DNA from: Rana temporaria
Taxonomy: Eukaryota; Chordata; Amphibia; Anura; Ranidae
DNA: 64,000 nt
Direction of reading: 5' to 3'
Assembly: GCF_905171775.1 (NCBI RefSeq)
Contig: NC_053492.1
Location: 182,750,778 to 182,814,777 of the forward strand
Shown: positions 31,717 to 43,026 of the stretch, in pieces
Position numbering within the stretch: the first letter of the stretch is position 1
Layout of the letters: each line of letters opens with the position of its first letter
Notes under the pieces: model-generated
The model's input: only the letters and a program-made list of their open reading frames with translations
Told to the model about the DNA's origin: nothing
Database searches by the model: none
Made by a program: the position numbers and the translations under genes

Positions 31717-33479
31717 CCACTTGCCGACCGCGCCATAGCAAAAATACTGCTACAGCGCGGTCGAGTTACTGTGACAGGACGTCCCTGGGACGTCCTCGTG
31801 CACTTCCGCGTTTGCGCGTCCCCTGGGGCGCGCTCGCGGAAGTGTCCGTGCTCGCCGGGTCTAGAAGACCCGGCGCATCACGGATCACGGTAAATTGCCG
31901 CGAATCGCGGCTGTTTACCACGTGATCGCTCCGTCAAATGACGGAGCGATCACTTGTAAACAAACCGGCGTCATTTGATGACGCCGGTTCCTCCCTCTCC
32001 TCTCTGTACCGTTCGGTACAGTGCGAGAGGAGAGGAGGGGGGGGAGCGCGGGGTGTCAGCAGTGCTGTGGCTGGATCTGTGACAACTGCAGTCACAGATC
32101 CAGCCATCCCTCCCAGCTCAGCAATACTCTGCCATCCCTCCCAGCTCAGCAATACTCTGCCATCCCTCCCAGCTCAGCAATACTCTGCCATACCCCCCAT
32201 ACTTACTCTGCCATACCCCCCATACTTACTCTGCCATACCCCCCATACTTACTCTGCCATACCCCCCATACTTACTCTGCCATACCCCCCATACTTACTC
32301 TGCCATACCCCCCATACTTACTCTGCCATACCCCCCATACTTACTCTGCCATACCCCCCCATACTTACTCTGCCATACCCCCCCATACATACTCTGCCAT
32401 ACCCCCCCATACTCTGCCATACCCCCCCATACTCTGCCATACCCCCCCATACTCTGCCATACCCCCCCATACTCTGCCATACCCCCCCATACTCTGCCAT
32501 ACCCCCCCATACTCTGCCATACCCCCCCATACTCTGCCATACCCCCCGATACTCTGCCATACCCCCCGATACTCTGCAATACCCCGATACTCTGCAATAC
32601 CCCGATACTCTGCAATACCCCGATACTCTGCAATACCCCGATACTCTGCAATACCCCGATACTCTGCAATACCCTGCGCGATACTCTGCAATACCCTGCG
32701 CGATACTCTGCAATACCCAAATACTCTGCAATACCCCAATACTCTGCAATACCCCAATACTCTGCAATACTCTGCAATACCCAAATACTCCGCAATACCC
32801 CAATACTCCGCAATACCCCCAATACTCTGCAATACCCCCAATACCCCAATACTCTGCAATACCCAAATACTCCGCAATACCCCAATACTCCGCAATACCC
32901 AAATACTCCGCAATACCCCAATACTCCGCAATACCCCAATACTCCGCAATACCCCAATACTCCGCATATATAATGTTTTGGGGTTCTATGTAATTTTCTA
33001 GCAAATAAATTGTGATTTTTCCATGTAGGAGAGAAATGTCAGAATTGGCCTGGGTGTTCCAGAACGCCTGTTGGCGCTCCCTGCATGTTGGGCCTCTGTA
33101 TGTGGCCACGCCGTGTAAAAGTTGCACACATGGGGTATCGCCATACTCGGGAGGAATAGCAGAATGTGTTTTGGGGTGTTATTCGTGGTATGCATATGCT
33201 GTGTGTGAGAAATAACCTGCGAATATGACAGAAACAAGTTTTTTTTTTATTTTTTTACAGAATTTTCGGTCGTTTTTCTTTTATAGCGCAAAAAATAAAA
33301 AACCCAGAGGTGATCTAATACCACCAAAAGAAAGCTCTATTTGTGTGAAAAAAAGGACAACAATTTCAAATGGGTACAATGTTGTATGACGGAGTAATTG
33401 TCATTCAAATTGTGAGAGCACCGAAAGCTGAAAATTGGTCTGGTCAGGAAGGGGGTTTAAGTGCCCAGTGGTCAAGAGG
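31717..33479. mobile_element. piggyBac-like TTAA element carrying a minisatellite
   Basis: CCACTTGCCGACCGCG at the left and, inverted, GTGGTCAAGAGG at the right, flanked by TTAA (31713-31716, 33480-33483). The interior right part (33240-33420) contains the family block with ACCACCAAAAGAAAGCTCTA. About half of the 1.76 kb is the tandem array at 32100-32965. No transposase frame is present. Confidence 0.7.
32100..32965. repeat. minisatellite CATACTCTGCCATACCCCCC and variants
   Basis: It begins with about 28 bp units containing CCATCCCTCCCAGCTCAGCA, then 25 bp units with CTTACTCTGCCATACCCCCC, then 20 bp CATACTCTGCCATACCCCCC, and decays to CAATACCCCGATACTCTG and CAATACTCCG. The gradual shortening and drift from left to right shows several rounds of local expansion. 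Long frames on both strands (up to 351 codons) are by-products. Confidence 0.95.
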
Positions 33480-33533
33480 TTAAGGAATGTATAGTGGTTT
33501 ATATATTTAAATATACTCATATTTTTCCCTTAA

Positions 33534-33879
33534 AGTGGTTCTAAACCATTGTTTTTGTCTTTTAATTAAAATAATAAACATGTTATACTTAACTGCTGTG
33601 TACAGTGCTTATGCACAGAGCACCACCGATCCTTTTCTTCTGGGGTTCCTCGACGGCACTCAAGGCCCCTCCTCTTTGGCAGGTGCTCCTATGCAAAGCT
33701 GCTTTCCACAGAGGCGCCCGTGCGTGGTTGCTCCCGAGTCCCGCTGCTGCGTCCATTGACTCGGCCCTGCTCCCCCCCGTGTCACAGCATTTTATTGACA
33801 GCAGCGGGAGTCATTGGCAATGGGTCTGGAGGGGAACTGCAGTACAGAAGGTGGGAAACCCTAAAGCTTTAGAACCACT
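33534..33879. mobile_element. T2/Kolobok-type MITE
   Basis: AGTGGTTCTAAACC and, inverted, TTTAGAACCACT, flanked by TTAA (33530-33533, 33880-33883). Confidence 0.75.
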
Positions 33880-34039
33880 TTAATTTGTATGGTCAGGACA
33901 AAAAAACAGGAAAAATATGATATACTGTAGTATATTTGAATACTATGTAGGCCTGTATATATTTTTTTTGTTTTAAAAAAAGCCTGCCGTTTACAGAGCA
34001 TGATAGCTCAAGTTGATTTAACACAGAAGAATCCTTTAA

Positions 34040-34380
34040 TAAAAAAAATAATAATCCAGCTCTGTAATCCATCTATGACCCAGACCCACCGTCACGAACG
34101 AAACAGCCTCCATAGGAGGCTCCCAGGTGAATGACACGCGACCTGTCTGACAGCTCTTAAATAACTGAGGGCGGGGCCACCCGTGACGTGGACGGGTAAC
34201 ACCGCCCCCCTCTGACGCAAACCGGGGTTTCCAGCGGTTTCCCTGTGGTGTTGTGGGAATGAGGCCCTTGTCCCCATCAACATGGGGACATCCTCCCCAT
34301 GTTAAGGGCATTTGGTCTGGTGCAGTTCAGGAGGGGTAGCGCTCTCTCGTCCCCCCCTCTTTTCCTGCGGCCTGCCAGGT
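34040..34380. other. unassigned GC-rich intronic repeat
   Basis: The inverted CCCCATCAACATGGGGACAT and CTCCCCATGTTAAGGG lie around 34273-34310. No termini were found. Confidence 0.4.
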
Positions 34381-34389
34381 TGTGTGCTC

Positions 34390-34600
34390 AAATAAGGGTC
34401 TGGTATGGATTTTTGGGGGAACCCCATGCCATTTTTTTTAACATTGGCGCGGGGTTCCCCTTAAAATCCATACCAGACCTGAAGGGTCTGGTATGGACTT
34501 TGAGGGGGACCCCTACGCCATTTTTTTTATTTGGCGCAGGGTTCCCCTTAATATTCATACCAGACCCAGAGGGCCTGGTAATGGACTGGGGGGGGGGGCC
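34390..34600. repeat. ~105 bp tandem repeat with internal palindrome, two copies
   Basis: Units contain GGTCTGGTATGGATTTTTGG, CCATTTTTTTTA and GCGCGGGGTTCCCCTTAAAA. Each unit boundary is the palindrome CCATACCAGACC...GGTCTGGTATGG. Confidence 0.75.
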
Positions 34601-34986
34601 CATGTCGTTTTTTTCAATGACTTTTATCTGTATCGCCCGTACCGGACAATTCATTATAGCCGCGAGTAGTTTTAAATTACTTTTTTCCTTTAGAAATGTA
34701 ATTTTGTGCCGGGACTTTTCTAAGCACAGGAAACATGCGCCAATTTACAGGCATACTATAAATACCCCCCAGGTATGAAATTTAAAGAAATATTTCACTT
34801 TTATTTTTTCACTTTAGGCATCCTTAAAATTACTGCTCCCATAAAATCTGCAGTTTAAAAAAAAAAAAATTGCATTGATACATGTCCCCTGGGGCAGGAC
34901 CCAGGTCCCCAAACACTTTTTATGACAATAACTTGCATATTAACCTTTAAAATGAGCATTTTGGATTTTTCATGTTCGTGTCCATA

Positions 34987-35428
34987 TGCCGCGTACACAC
35001 GACCGTTTTTCGCGATGTGAAAAATGTTTTTTTTTTATGTCATTAAAAATGACCCAGAGCATTTTTTGCAACGTTAAAAATGGGCATTAAAAATTAGATA
35101 ACGCGCATGCTCAGAAGCAAGTTATGAGACGGGAGCGCTCGTTCTGGTAAAACTAGCGTTCGTAATGGAGATAGCACATTCATCACGCTGTAACAGACTG
35201 AAAAGCGCAAATTGTCTCTCACCAAACTTTTACTAACACGAAAACAGCAAAAGCAGCCCCAAGGGTGGCGCCATCCGAATGGAACTTCCCCTTTATAGTG
35301 CCCTCATACGCTTTGCTAGAGCATTTATTTTCACAATCGTGTGTAGGCAAGGCAGGCTTAACAATAATCGGGTTGAAAAAAACTTTGTTTTTTCTAGACC
35401 ATTAAAAATGGTCGTGTGTACGCGACAA
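34987..35428. mobile_element. Harbinger-like MITE, diverged relative of 24448-25020
   Basis: The TGCCGCGTACACACGACCG left end and inverted GGTCGTGTGTACGCG right end are present. The interior shares the CATGCTCAGAAGCAAGTTAT and AAACTAGCGTTCGTAATGGA blocks, in opposite orientation, with 24448-25020. Confidence 0.65.
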
Positions 35429-35841
35429 TAGACTTTAATGGTGTTGGCGTGTTCGAACAAATTTTTTGCCTGTTTGCATGTTCTGCTGCGGACCGAACCG
35501 GGGGTGTTCGGCTCATCCCTACCCAGGACGCTGCATTCACTATATCTGGTCTCCCTCAGTGCATAGAACATGGAAATGCAATTATTTTAGCAAGTATAAA
35601 ATGCTAAATACCTTTTTTTCATCAGCAGTATATAGCAGTCTGTGACTTGTATCAGTGTCTGTTTAAAGCTTGTAGAAGGAGTTTTAATTTTCCCCTGATT
35701 CTCTCTCTGGACAGTGCTAAATCACATGCACTATCCCAAGAAAGCAATACACACCAAACTTAGCATGTGCAGCTTGACTCCTAATGCTTTGTTTTATCAG
35801 GAGATGGGTTGGAGTCAGTTAAACAAGAGGAGGATCAGAGA

Positions 35842-38632
35842 CAGTGGCGTAGCGTGGGGGGGGTGCGAGGGGGCCTAGGCCCCTGGGCGCCACATTTCGG
35901 GGGGCGCAATCCCGCAACAGTATGTGTCACCCTCGCTCCATACTTTAAAGTTCTATTTTCTGTGACCCGCGCTCCGGCCGCCATGTTAAGACTCGGGCTG
36001 GCCCCTGGCACCCTGTGATTGGGTGAAAGGGTGGGGCTGGCCTGTCTTCAATCGCATGGCGGAGCGGGGCTGACTTTTGTGTGGCTGCTGTCTTCTCCTC
36101 CTCCTAATCTCTGGCCCGGGTCACCGATCATGTCCCGTGGGGCAGGCAGTCTGTGGCCGCCGTTTTCTCCTCCTCTCCTCCTAATCTCCACCCCGGGTCA
36201 CCGATCATGTCCACGTTGGGCAGGCAGTCTTTGGCTATTGTCTTCTCCTCCTCCTCTCCGGTCCGGGTCACCGATCATGTCCCCGTCAACGGGCAGCCTG
36301 GCAGTGTGACAGGTGGCGGCGCAGAGGCAGAGCAGATGGACGAAAAAAAGGTAAGAGACTCACTCTTTTTTTTTTGTTTTGTTGCTGGCCCGGGAGGGGG
36401 GGTGGGAGTAGATATGGTCTGGGGAGAGGGAGCAGCTGCAGCCAGAAAATCAGCATATAGTGTAATGTATAGTATTGTGGGTAGTGTATAGTGTATTGTG
36501 TGTAGTGTATTGGTCTGTGGGTAGATTATTGTGTAGTGGTCAGTAAAGCAATCAGGTAGGTTAGTGTGGAGTGTAGTGGTCAGTGTGTAGTGTAGCGGTG
36601 TGTAGTGGTCAGTGTGTAGTGGTCAGTGTGTTGTGCACTGGTCAGTGTGTAGTGGTCAGTGGTTGTGCACTGGTCAGTGTGTAGTGTATTGGTCAGTGTG
36701 TAGTGTAGTGTGCACTGGTCAGTGTGTAGTGTAGTGGTCAGTGTGTAGTGGTCAGTGTGTAGTGCACTGGTGAGTGTGTAATGGTCAGTGTGCACTGGTC
36801 TGTGTGTAGTGTAGTGGTCAGTGTGTAGTGTAGCTGTGTGTAGTGGTCAGTGTGCACTGGTCAGTGTGTAGTGGTCAGTGTGCAGTGTAGTGGTCAGTGT
36901 GCACTGGTCAGTGTGTAGTGTAGTGTGCACTGGTCAGTGTGTAGTGTAGTGGTCAGTGTACACTGGTCAGTGTGTAGTGGAGTGTAGTGGTCAGTGTACA
37001 CTGGTCAGTGTGTAGTGTAGCGGTGTGTAGTGGCCAGTGTGTAGTGCACTAGTCAGTGTGCAATGGTTGGTGTGTAGTGTAGTGGTCAGTGTGTAGCGTA
37101 GTGGTCAGTGTGCAGTGTAGTGGTCGGTGTGCACTGGTCAGTGTGTAGTGGTCAGTGTGAACTGGTCAGTGTGTAGTGTAGCGGTGCAAAGTGTTCAGTG
37201 TGTAGTGCACTGGTCAGTGTGTAGTGGTCAGTGTACACGGGTCAGTGTGTAGTGGTCAGTGTATAGTGTAGCGGTGTGTAGTGGTCAGTGTGCACTGGCC
37301 AGTGTGTTGTGCGCTGGTCAGTGTGTAGTGGTCAGTGTGCACTGGTCATTGTGCAGTGTAGTGATCAGTGTGCACTGGTCAGTGTGTAGTGGTCAGTGTG
37401 CAGTGTAGTGGTCAGTTTGCACTGGTCAGTGTGTAGTGTAGTGGTTAGTGTGCACTGGTCAGTGTGTAGTGTAGCAGTGTGTAGTGGTCAGTGTGTAGTG
37501 CACTGGTCAGTGTGTAGTGTAGCAGTGTGTAGTGGTCAGTGTGTAGTGCACTGGTCAGTGTGTAGTGGTCAGTGTGTAGTGGTCAGTGTGCACTGGTCAG
37601 TGTGCACTGGTCAGTGTGCACTGGTCAGTGTGTAGTGGTCAGTGTGTAGTGTAGTGGTCAGTGTGCACTGGTCAGTGTGTAGTGTAGCGGTGTGTAGTGC
37701 ACTGCTCAGTGTGTAGTGGTCAGTGTGCACTGGCCAGTGTGTAGTGTAGCGGTGTTTAGTGGTCAGTGTGTAGTGCACTGGTCAGTGTGTAGTGTAGTGG
37801 TCAGTGTGCACTGGTCAGTGTGTAGTATAGTGGTCAGTGTGTAGTGTAGTGGTCAGTGTGCAGTGGTCAGTGTGTAGTGTAGTGGTCAGTGTGTAGGGGT
37901 CAGTGTGCAGTGTAGTGGTCAATGTGTAGTGTAGCGGTGTGTAGTGGTCAGTGTGTAGTGTAGCGGTGTGTAGTGGTCAGTGTGCAGTGTAGTGGTCAGT
38001 GTGCACTGGTCAGTGTGTAGTGGTCAGTGTGCAGTTTAGTAGTCAGTGTGCACTGGCCAGTGTGTAGTGTAGTGTATTGGTCAGTGTGTAGTGTAGTGTA
38101 TTGGTCAGTGTGTAGTGTAGTGGTCAGTGTGTAGTGTAGTGGTCAGTGTGTAGTGGTCAGTGTGTAGTGTGCAGTGTAGTGGTCAGTGTGTAGTGTGCAG
38201 TGTAGTGGTTAATGTGTAGTGGTCAGTGTGCACTGGTCAGTGTGTAGTGGTCAGTGTGTAGTGTAGTGGTGAGTGTGTAGTGGTCAGTGTGCAGTGTAGT
38301 GGTCAGTGTGTAGTGTAGCGGTGTGTAGTGGTCAGTGTGCACTGGTCAGTGTGTGGTGGTCAGTGTGTAGTGTAGTGGTCAGTGGATAGTGGATTGTATA
38401 GTGGTCAGTATAGGAATCAGGTAGGTCAGTGTGTAGTGTAATGGTCAGTGATAGGTCAGTGTATTGTGTAGTGTAGTGGTCAGTATAGGAATCGAGTAGA
38501 TTAGTGGTCAGGGTGGTCAGTACTATTGTAGGAAGGGAAGGGACGGGACTCGGGGAGTGCAAAAGTCCACAAGTTAGGGGGCGCAAATTACTTGCCTTGC
38601 CTCGGGCGCTGGCAACCCACGCTACGCCACTG
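35842..38632. mobile_element. hAT element with a 2 kb internal minisatellite
   Basis: The ends are CAGTGGCGTAGCGTGGG and, inverted, CCCACGCTACGCCACTG, flanked by the 8 bp duplication ATCAGAGA (35834-35841, 38633-38640). Non-array sequence is short (35842-36540, 38520-38632) and encodes no transposase. Confidence 0.88.
36540..38500. repeat. minisatellite GTGTAGTGGTCAGT / GTGCACTGGTCAGT
   Basis: About 2 kb of 14-20 bp units mixing GTAGTGGTCAGT, GTGCACTGGTCAGT and GTAGCGGTGT. Edges near 36500 and 38400 show simpler GTATAGTGTATTG-like sequence from which it may have grown. Confidence 0.95.
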
Positions 38633-38959
38633 ATCAGAGAGACATGATCACACACCCTTTATACACAATGCAGAGGTATAACCCCTTAGGTTCCGCAGTG
38701 ATTATAACAAGCATGCTTTACTGCATATTGACACTGATTTTACTGTTGTGGGTTTAGCAACACTTTAACATTGACATTAAATAGTAAGCCAACACCACCA
38801 AATACATACTTTTTAAAATAATGACATTTTCCAAAAAATTTTTCACAATTTTTTTTTTTTTCTCAAAATAACAAATTTTGCTTGGTAAATACCAAATAAA
38901 TATTTACAGTAATCCATCCCCCATAACAACTGACTGCTGCACATTACTGTATAACTCAC

Positions 38960-39072
38960 CACTGTCCGTTCTCTCCGCACTGTATGAAATATACTACATC
39001 CCCTTCTTTGAGGGAAAACGTGCTAGGTGAACATGTTTCAAAACTGCTTCCCACTGAGAAAATCTTTGACCC
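38960..39072 (-). CDS. mcf2l-like: MCF2/MCF2L-like RhoGEF, exon C (SH3 domain core)
   Basis: The acceptor is TTTACTTTACTGTTTCAG and the donor is AGTG|GTGAGT. Phase 0 at entry, 37 codons plus two bases of a Trp codon. The peptide begins GSKIFSVGSSF, then STFSLKEGDVVYFIQ and CGENGQ. The pattern x-F-S-L-K-E-G-D-V-V with the following acidic n-Src-like turn and Q-W is the first half of an SH3 fold. In DBS-type exchange factors a C-terminal SH3 follows the DH-PH module (established). The SH3 presumably binds proline-rich partners at membranes. Intron B-C is only 152 bp and intron C-D is 7.9 kb, full of transposons. Confidence 0.85.
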
Positions 39073-39224
39073 CTGAAACAGTAAAGTAAACAAGAATACA
39101 TTTGTTGGATGGGTAATGCAAAAAATAAAATAAAAAATACAAAGTAAATAAAGATAAAACACATTTCCCAAAAAAGAAAAAAGTACATGTTGGCTTTGGA
39201 AATACAGTACAAAATAATTATTAC

Positions 39225-39340
39225 TTTGAAAGTAGTGGTTTCTTCTTCAATATCAGAAGAATTTGAAAGTTCCTCATTGCTGGATGGAATAGCAGAAAAA
39301 TCTTCATATGTTTCTAAGGAGTTCAGATGTCTTGGCCAAC
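39225..39340 (-). CDS. mcf2l-like: MCF2/MCF2L-like RhoGEF, exon B (acidic linker)
   Basis: The acceptor is a long T-rich tract ending CTTAAAG and the donor is CAAA|GTAATA. Two entry bases complete a Gly codon begun in exon A, then 38 codons: WPRHLNSLETYEDF followed by a Ser/Glu-rich run with SSNEELSNSSDIEEETTTF. In MCF2L proteins a GW-start linker with Ser and acidic residues joins the conserved KRHEIKSDPTP segment to the SH3 domain, and the order here is the same. It exits in phase 0, matching exon C. Confidence 0.85.
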
Positions 39341-39604
39341 CTTTAAGAAGATAAAAAAATAATATAAAAGCTATCTTTCCTGTGAAAACCATAGCAAAGG
39401 TTTTGCTCATAATGTGATTTCGGATAAGAGGAGAAATGTATTACGGTCATGTTAAAATGACTTTTGTTAGAAACTTATAAATATGGTAAAATAAATGAGG
39501 AAACTAAGCAAATGTGAACATTTGTTTTAGAAAGTATGCCTTCAAGGACTGCAACATGCACAGTAAATGCCAATTGATGCACACTGAAATAACTATTCAC
39601 AGTC

Positions 39605-39964
39605 TTAAGCTGGGTATACTCTAATAGAAATTTTAATTTCAAAAAATGTTTTTCGCTGTAAGAACTTTTGTATTTCTAATTATTCATCTGGTCAAATCGA
39701 TGTTTGCTTTCGACAGTGATGATAAAAAAAAAAAAAAAAAAAAAAAAGGAGCAGGATGGAAAAATTTCCCACAAATTTCCAAAAGCGTATGTAGTTTTCA
39801 TTTGGTAAGGTTCATTCATTCCAAATTTAAATGTTAAAAGCAAATAAAACCTTTAACTATTTTCAAACGAGGTTCGAATGTTTTGAGAATTATCGTAAAA
39901 GTTTTCCTAAGAATTATTCTTCAAATTTTTGTTGTGAAATTCTAATAGTGTATACCCAGCTTAA
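39605..39964. mobile_element. TTAA-flanked MITE with GCTGGGTATAC ends
   Basis: GCTGGGTATACTCTAATAGA and its inverse bound the element (39609-39960), with TTAA at 39605-39608 and 39961-39964. It holds an A23 run at about 39725. Confidence 0.75.
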
Positions 39965-40479
39965 CTTGTGTGTATATATATGAAATCATTCATTCAAAGT
40001 CCATGCTGGCATTACATCTATGGAGGAATGCTTCTCTAATCAGGACATGCAAGTGATTAAGAGATGTATGCACCTAATTCCCAATTTCCTCTTCCCTTTA
40101 AAAAATAACACTTTTGAAGCAATCGTACGATAATCTGATTGTTAGTACACAACTTTCAAGAGCCGATCAGGATCTGATGGGACAAGCACAAAAATGAATC
40201 TCGCACGATACCAGATCATACGATTTTCATTTATTCAGTACAGTTTGCATTTGAAAATAGGAAAAATTACATCACTTCTGAATTTTTATGAGAATTTTCG
40301 TAACTTTATTAACTTCTTCTTTTTCTAAATGAGACTAGGATTTCTCTCATTCACCTCAATACACTTCCTCCCTCCCCCTCCCCTCTCCCAGGTCTCCAAA
40401 TTCGCAGCTAAAACGGAGATGATCTGCAGAGATAAGAGAGCTGAAATTCGCACGGCACAAATGTGAATCTGGCCTAAAG
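39965..40479. other. intronic sequence with a truncated MITE
   Basis: The inverted end GCACAAATGTGAATCTGGCC (about 40455-40477) suggests a MITE ending at 40478. Its left end was not located. Confidence 0.4.
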
Positions 40480-41695
40480 GTGGATCCAGGGGAGGTGGTG
40501 ATAAGAAAAAAGGGGGACAGCATATGCCTCTCATTCCCTTCCCCACCAATGTCCAGAATCGTTTTGGACCATTGGGGGGTAGGGATAGCCCTCTGAAAGA
40601 TTATAGGTATCTTACAGAATACCATGATAATTGGGGTAATGATAATTATCAGCAATATAATCATTCCCCAAGAACCCCCTGAGGAGGGAATTGGTGGCAA
40701 GAATCCAACCATGCACCAGCATTCAATCACTCCAGGAGGGCCCTGTTGGGGGTGGAACTAGTAGGGTTTTTTCCCTGGGTTCAGAATACCAAAAGGGGCA
40801 TAGACCCAAAAGGGGTACCAGAGGGGGAGGAGGATCCGCACTAAAAAGGAGGTCTAAAAGAATTTAGGTCTTTTCAATTTAAGTAAGGCCACTCTTTCTA
40901 ATGAAGAGAAACATGTTCTTAATCACGGCTCCATCCAAATCTTTGAATACATTTGAAACGTTTATTGATATTCAAAAATGAATTCGTAAGGTTAGTATCC
41001 AACCTCAAATGATTAGCAATCCTTATCATTCTAATGTTTCAGTTTCAATGGATATGAGGAACTCGAGGCTGTCCAATGCTTCATTATTTAATCCTCCAGG
41101 TCCTATGGCACCAGCCATTTCTGTCTTTAGAGATCTGGTTAATAAGGATTTGCAATTGTTACAGGAAAAATAGGAGGCAATATAATTTTAAGAAGGGTCT
41201 AGAGATGCTCAAAGATGACATCATTGTACGCCCTGCAGATAAAGGGGGGGGGTTGTCATCCTAGACAAGGAGGCTGTTGTCTGATCGAAACATTTATCTA
41301 CAGTTAAAAGGGAAACCCACTACTAGTTATAAAAAAGAGCTTGTTGTTCTAGTTGAGGAAGGTTTCCAGAAAAAAATCATTTCCAAAAAGAAAAAAAGCC
41401 TTTTTTATCCCGAGAGCATCGAGAGTTTTGGTGATCTACTATTTATCCAAGGTGCACAAGGACCCTGTTTGACCCCCTGGAAGGCCGATCGTTAGCGGGA
41501 TCGATTCTGTTACTTCCAGGGTGGGCAAATATATAGACCACTTCCTGCAGCCTTTGGTCACTAAGACAGCATCATATTTGAGGGACTCCACTCAAGTAAT
41601 TAATGCACTCCTACAGTTACAATGGAAGGAGACTTATATATTTGCAACTGCAGATGTCTCTTCCTTGTACACTATAATCACACACTAACATGGGA
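40480..41695 (+). pseudogene. Penelope-like RT, N-terminal half, broken
   Basis: Several frames on the plus strand carry consecutive Penelope RT motifs: an N-terminal region with NLSKATLSNEEKHVLNHG-like codons (about 40870-40930), RPADKGGG (about 41227), a YKKEL and IISKK stretch (41310-41400), PIVSGIDS (about 41483), FLQPLV, SYLRDSTQVIN (about 41573) and ADVSSLYT (about 41650, RT motif A with the catalytic Asp). It has many frameshifts and stops. It ends after motif A, where a pLTR-like sequence begins, so motif C and the GIY-YIG domain are lost. It lies in the A-B intron of the RhoGEF gene, antisense to it. Confidence 0.82.
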
Positions 41696-42800
41696 GGGAA
41701 AAAGTAGATCACTTTTCAAGAACACATACTCCCTTGGGTCCGTTTTCCTTCAAATGTCCTAATGCTTATTGGTTTATGTTTCACAAGCAAACTATCTTTT
41801 AGGCTTAATCTTTTTTGAGAGGCTGGTATATATTTTTTTCTACTTAGATTTTTAGTTTCTGGAGTATTATTATATAATTTTTTATTGTTTATTTTTGATT
41901 ATTGTGTTTATTTTTTCATATAGAAGTTGGTTATGTTTTTTATATGTATATTTGATGTATTTTGTCTTATTGCCACAAGAGGTCGCTACTCCTTTAGTCC
42001 ACAACTATATGCAATTCCTCCTCCTATTAGATTCAATATTCATTCTAAAAAATCCTGCATTTGAACTATTATTGTTTTAATTCGTAACCTCTTTAGGTGT
42101 TACATTTTTAATAATACTTTTTTCTAGCAGGCAAAATAATGTACCCTTTAAGTTAGTCTGACTCCTGACCAGGTTTTTTTCCCCTTTATGACCATGCTGA
42201 CGTTTATTAGGATCCTTGTTTGGGCCCATCTTTGCTAGTCTTATATGATGTCTGCGCTCTGGCAATTGAGAGGTTTTTCATTCCATGATCTGGAACGCAT
42301 CCAATCATTTGCTTTATATTGGTTCCTGCCTTTTGGCACAAAGTATGCTCCCGGGCCATAGACGTGGAATGCATTTTCTATCATGCTGTGTTCCTTTTTT
42401 TGGGAGGTGTGGTTCTGCAGCCGAGAGATGATCACTTCCGGTCTGTGGAACGCACTTAATTTCCGGTTTTCAATTAACTGCCGTTCTCTATTTAAACAAC
42501 TACGCCATACATCATAGCCACGCCCCTAAAGATGCACGCTGGTAACGAAACGTCAGGTGGAGTGAGGGACTAGTGACGTGCTGTTGTTGACGGAGGAGTG
42601 GCTGCCATCTTATTGGTAGGAAGCGCTTTCCTTTTCATGCCTGTTATGCTTTTAATACATGCGAGTGTACTTATAGCTCTTTCAATAATACATTTGCCTT
42701 CTGTGGGATGTCTGCACAAAGAGATGCTTTCTTTCATTCCCCCATACATGCTATCACCGGTACACCTTTGGATTATTTCTCTGGCTGAGATTCTGCTGTG
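41696..42800 (+). mobile_element. pLTR-like 3' part of the Penelope relic
   Basis: It follows the RT fragment directly and contains a degenerate hammerhead at 42518-42560. GC-rich repeats around 42430-42520 resemble the pLTR promoter-like parts of the other elements. The right boundary is approximate. Confidence 0.5.
42518..42560 (+). ncRNA. degenerate hammerhead-like motif
   Basis: CTAAAGA (42526-42532; G5 changed to A), one extra base, a weak helix II, GAAA (42547-42550), CG, and TC. Helix I CGCC/GGTG lies either side. The helix III loop seems shortened by two bases compared with the other copies, so it is unlikely to be active. Confidence 0.45.
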
Positions 42801-43026
42801 ATTAAGTTCACTTGTGCCTGGTTGGTTGGTGGAAGAAGGATCTATTTTCCAAATTAGGGGATATGAGGATTCGTTTGATGAATAGGAAGATCTGAGGCTA
42901 TCACCTTAGTAATTATTTTTTGTGTATATCCCATACACTGACAATAAGAGTCTGTTTTTTTGGGTGTTGGTGACAGTTTCTTCACTTTTAAACATATTCT
43001 TTCCAACGATTGACTATGCTTGGATT

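Larger units (their letters stand above)
35520..38764. mobile_element. T2/Kolobok-type MITE, second copy, split by a hAT element
   Basis: 35520-35833 and 38641-38764 together match 11830-12241, with the right TTAA at 38765-38768. The left end is truncated at a sequence reading GTTCGGCTCATCCCTA. Confidence 0.75.

Noticed and set aside
31938..32993. A 351-codon open frame and several long minus-strand frames
   Set aside because: They lie in a 20-25 bp minisatellite lacking stops by composition, and all frames repeat the same few residues.
36540..38500. CRISPR-like alternation of short repeats
   Set aside because: The units are directly tandem and variable, with no unique spacers of constant length, and the context is a vertebrate transposon.
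38994..39410. A single 138-codon minus-strand gene
   Set aside because: The frame runs through exon B, a 152 bp intron and exon C in a wrong phase. Splice signals show two separate exons instead.
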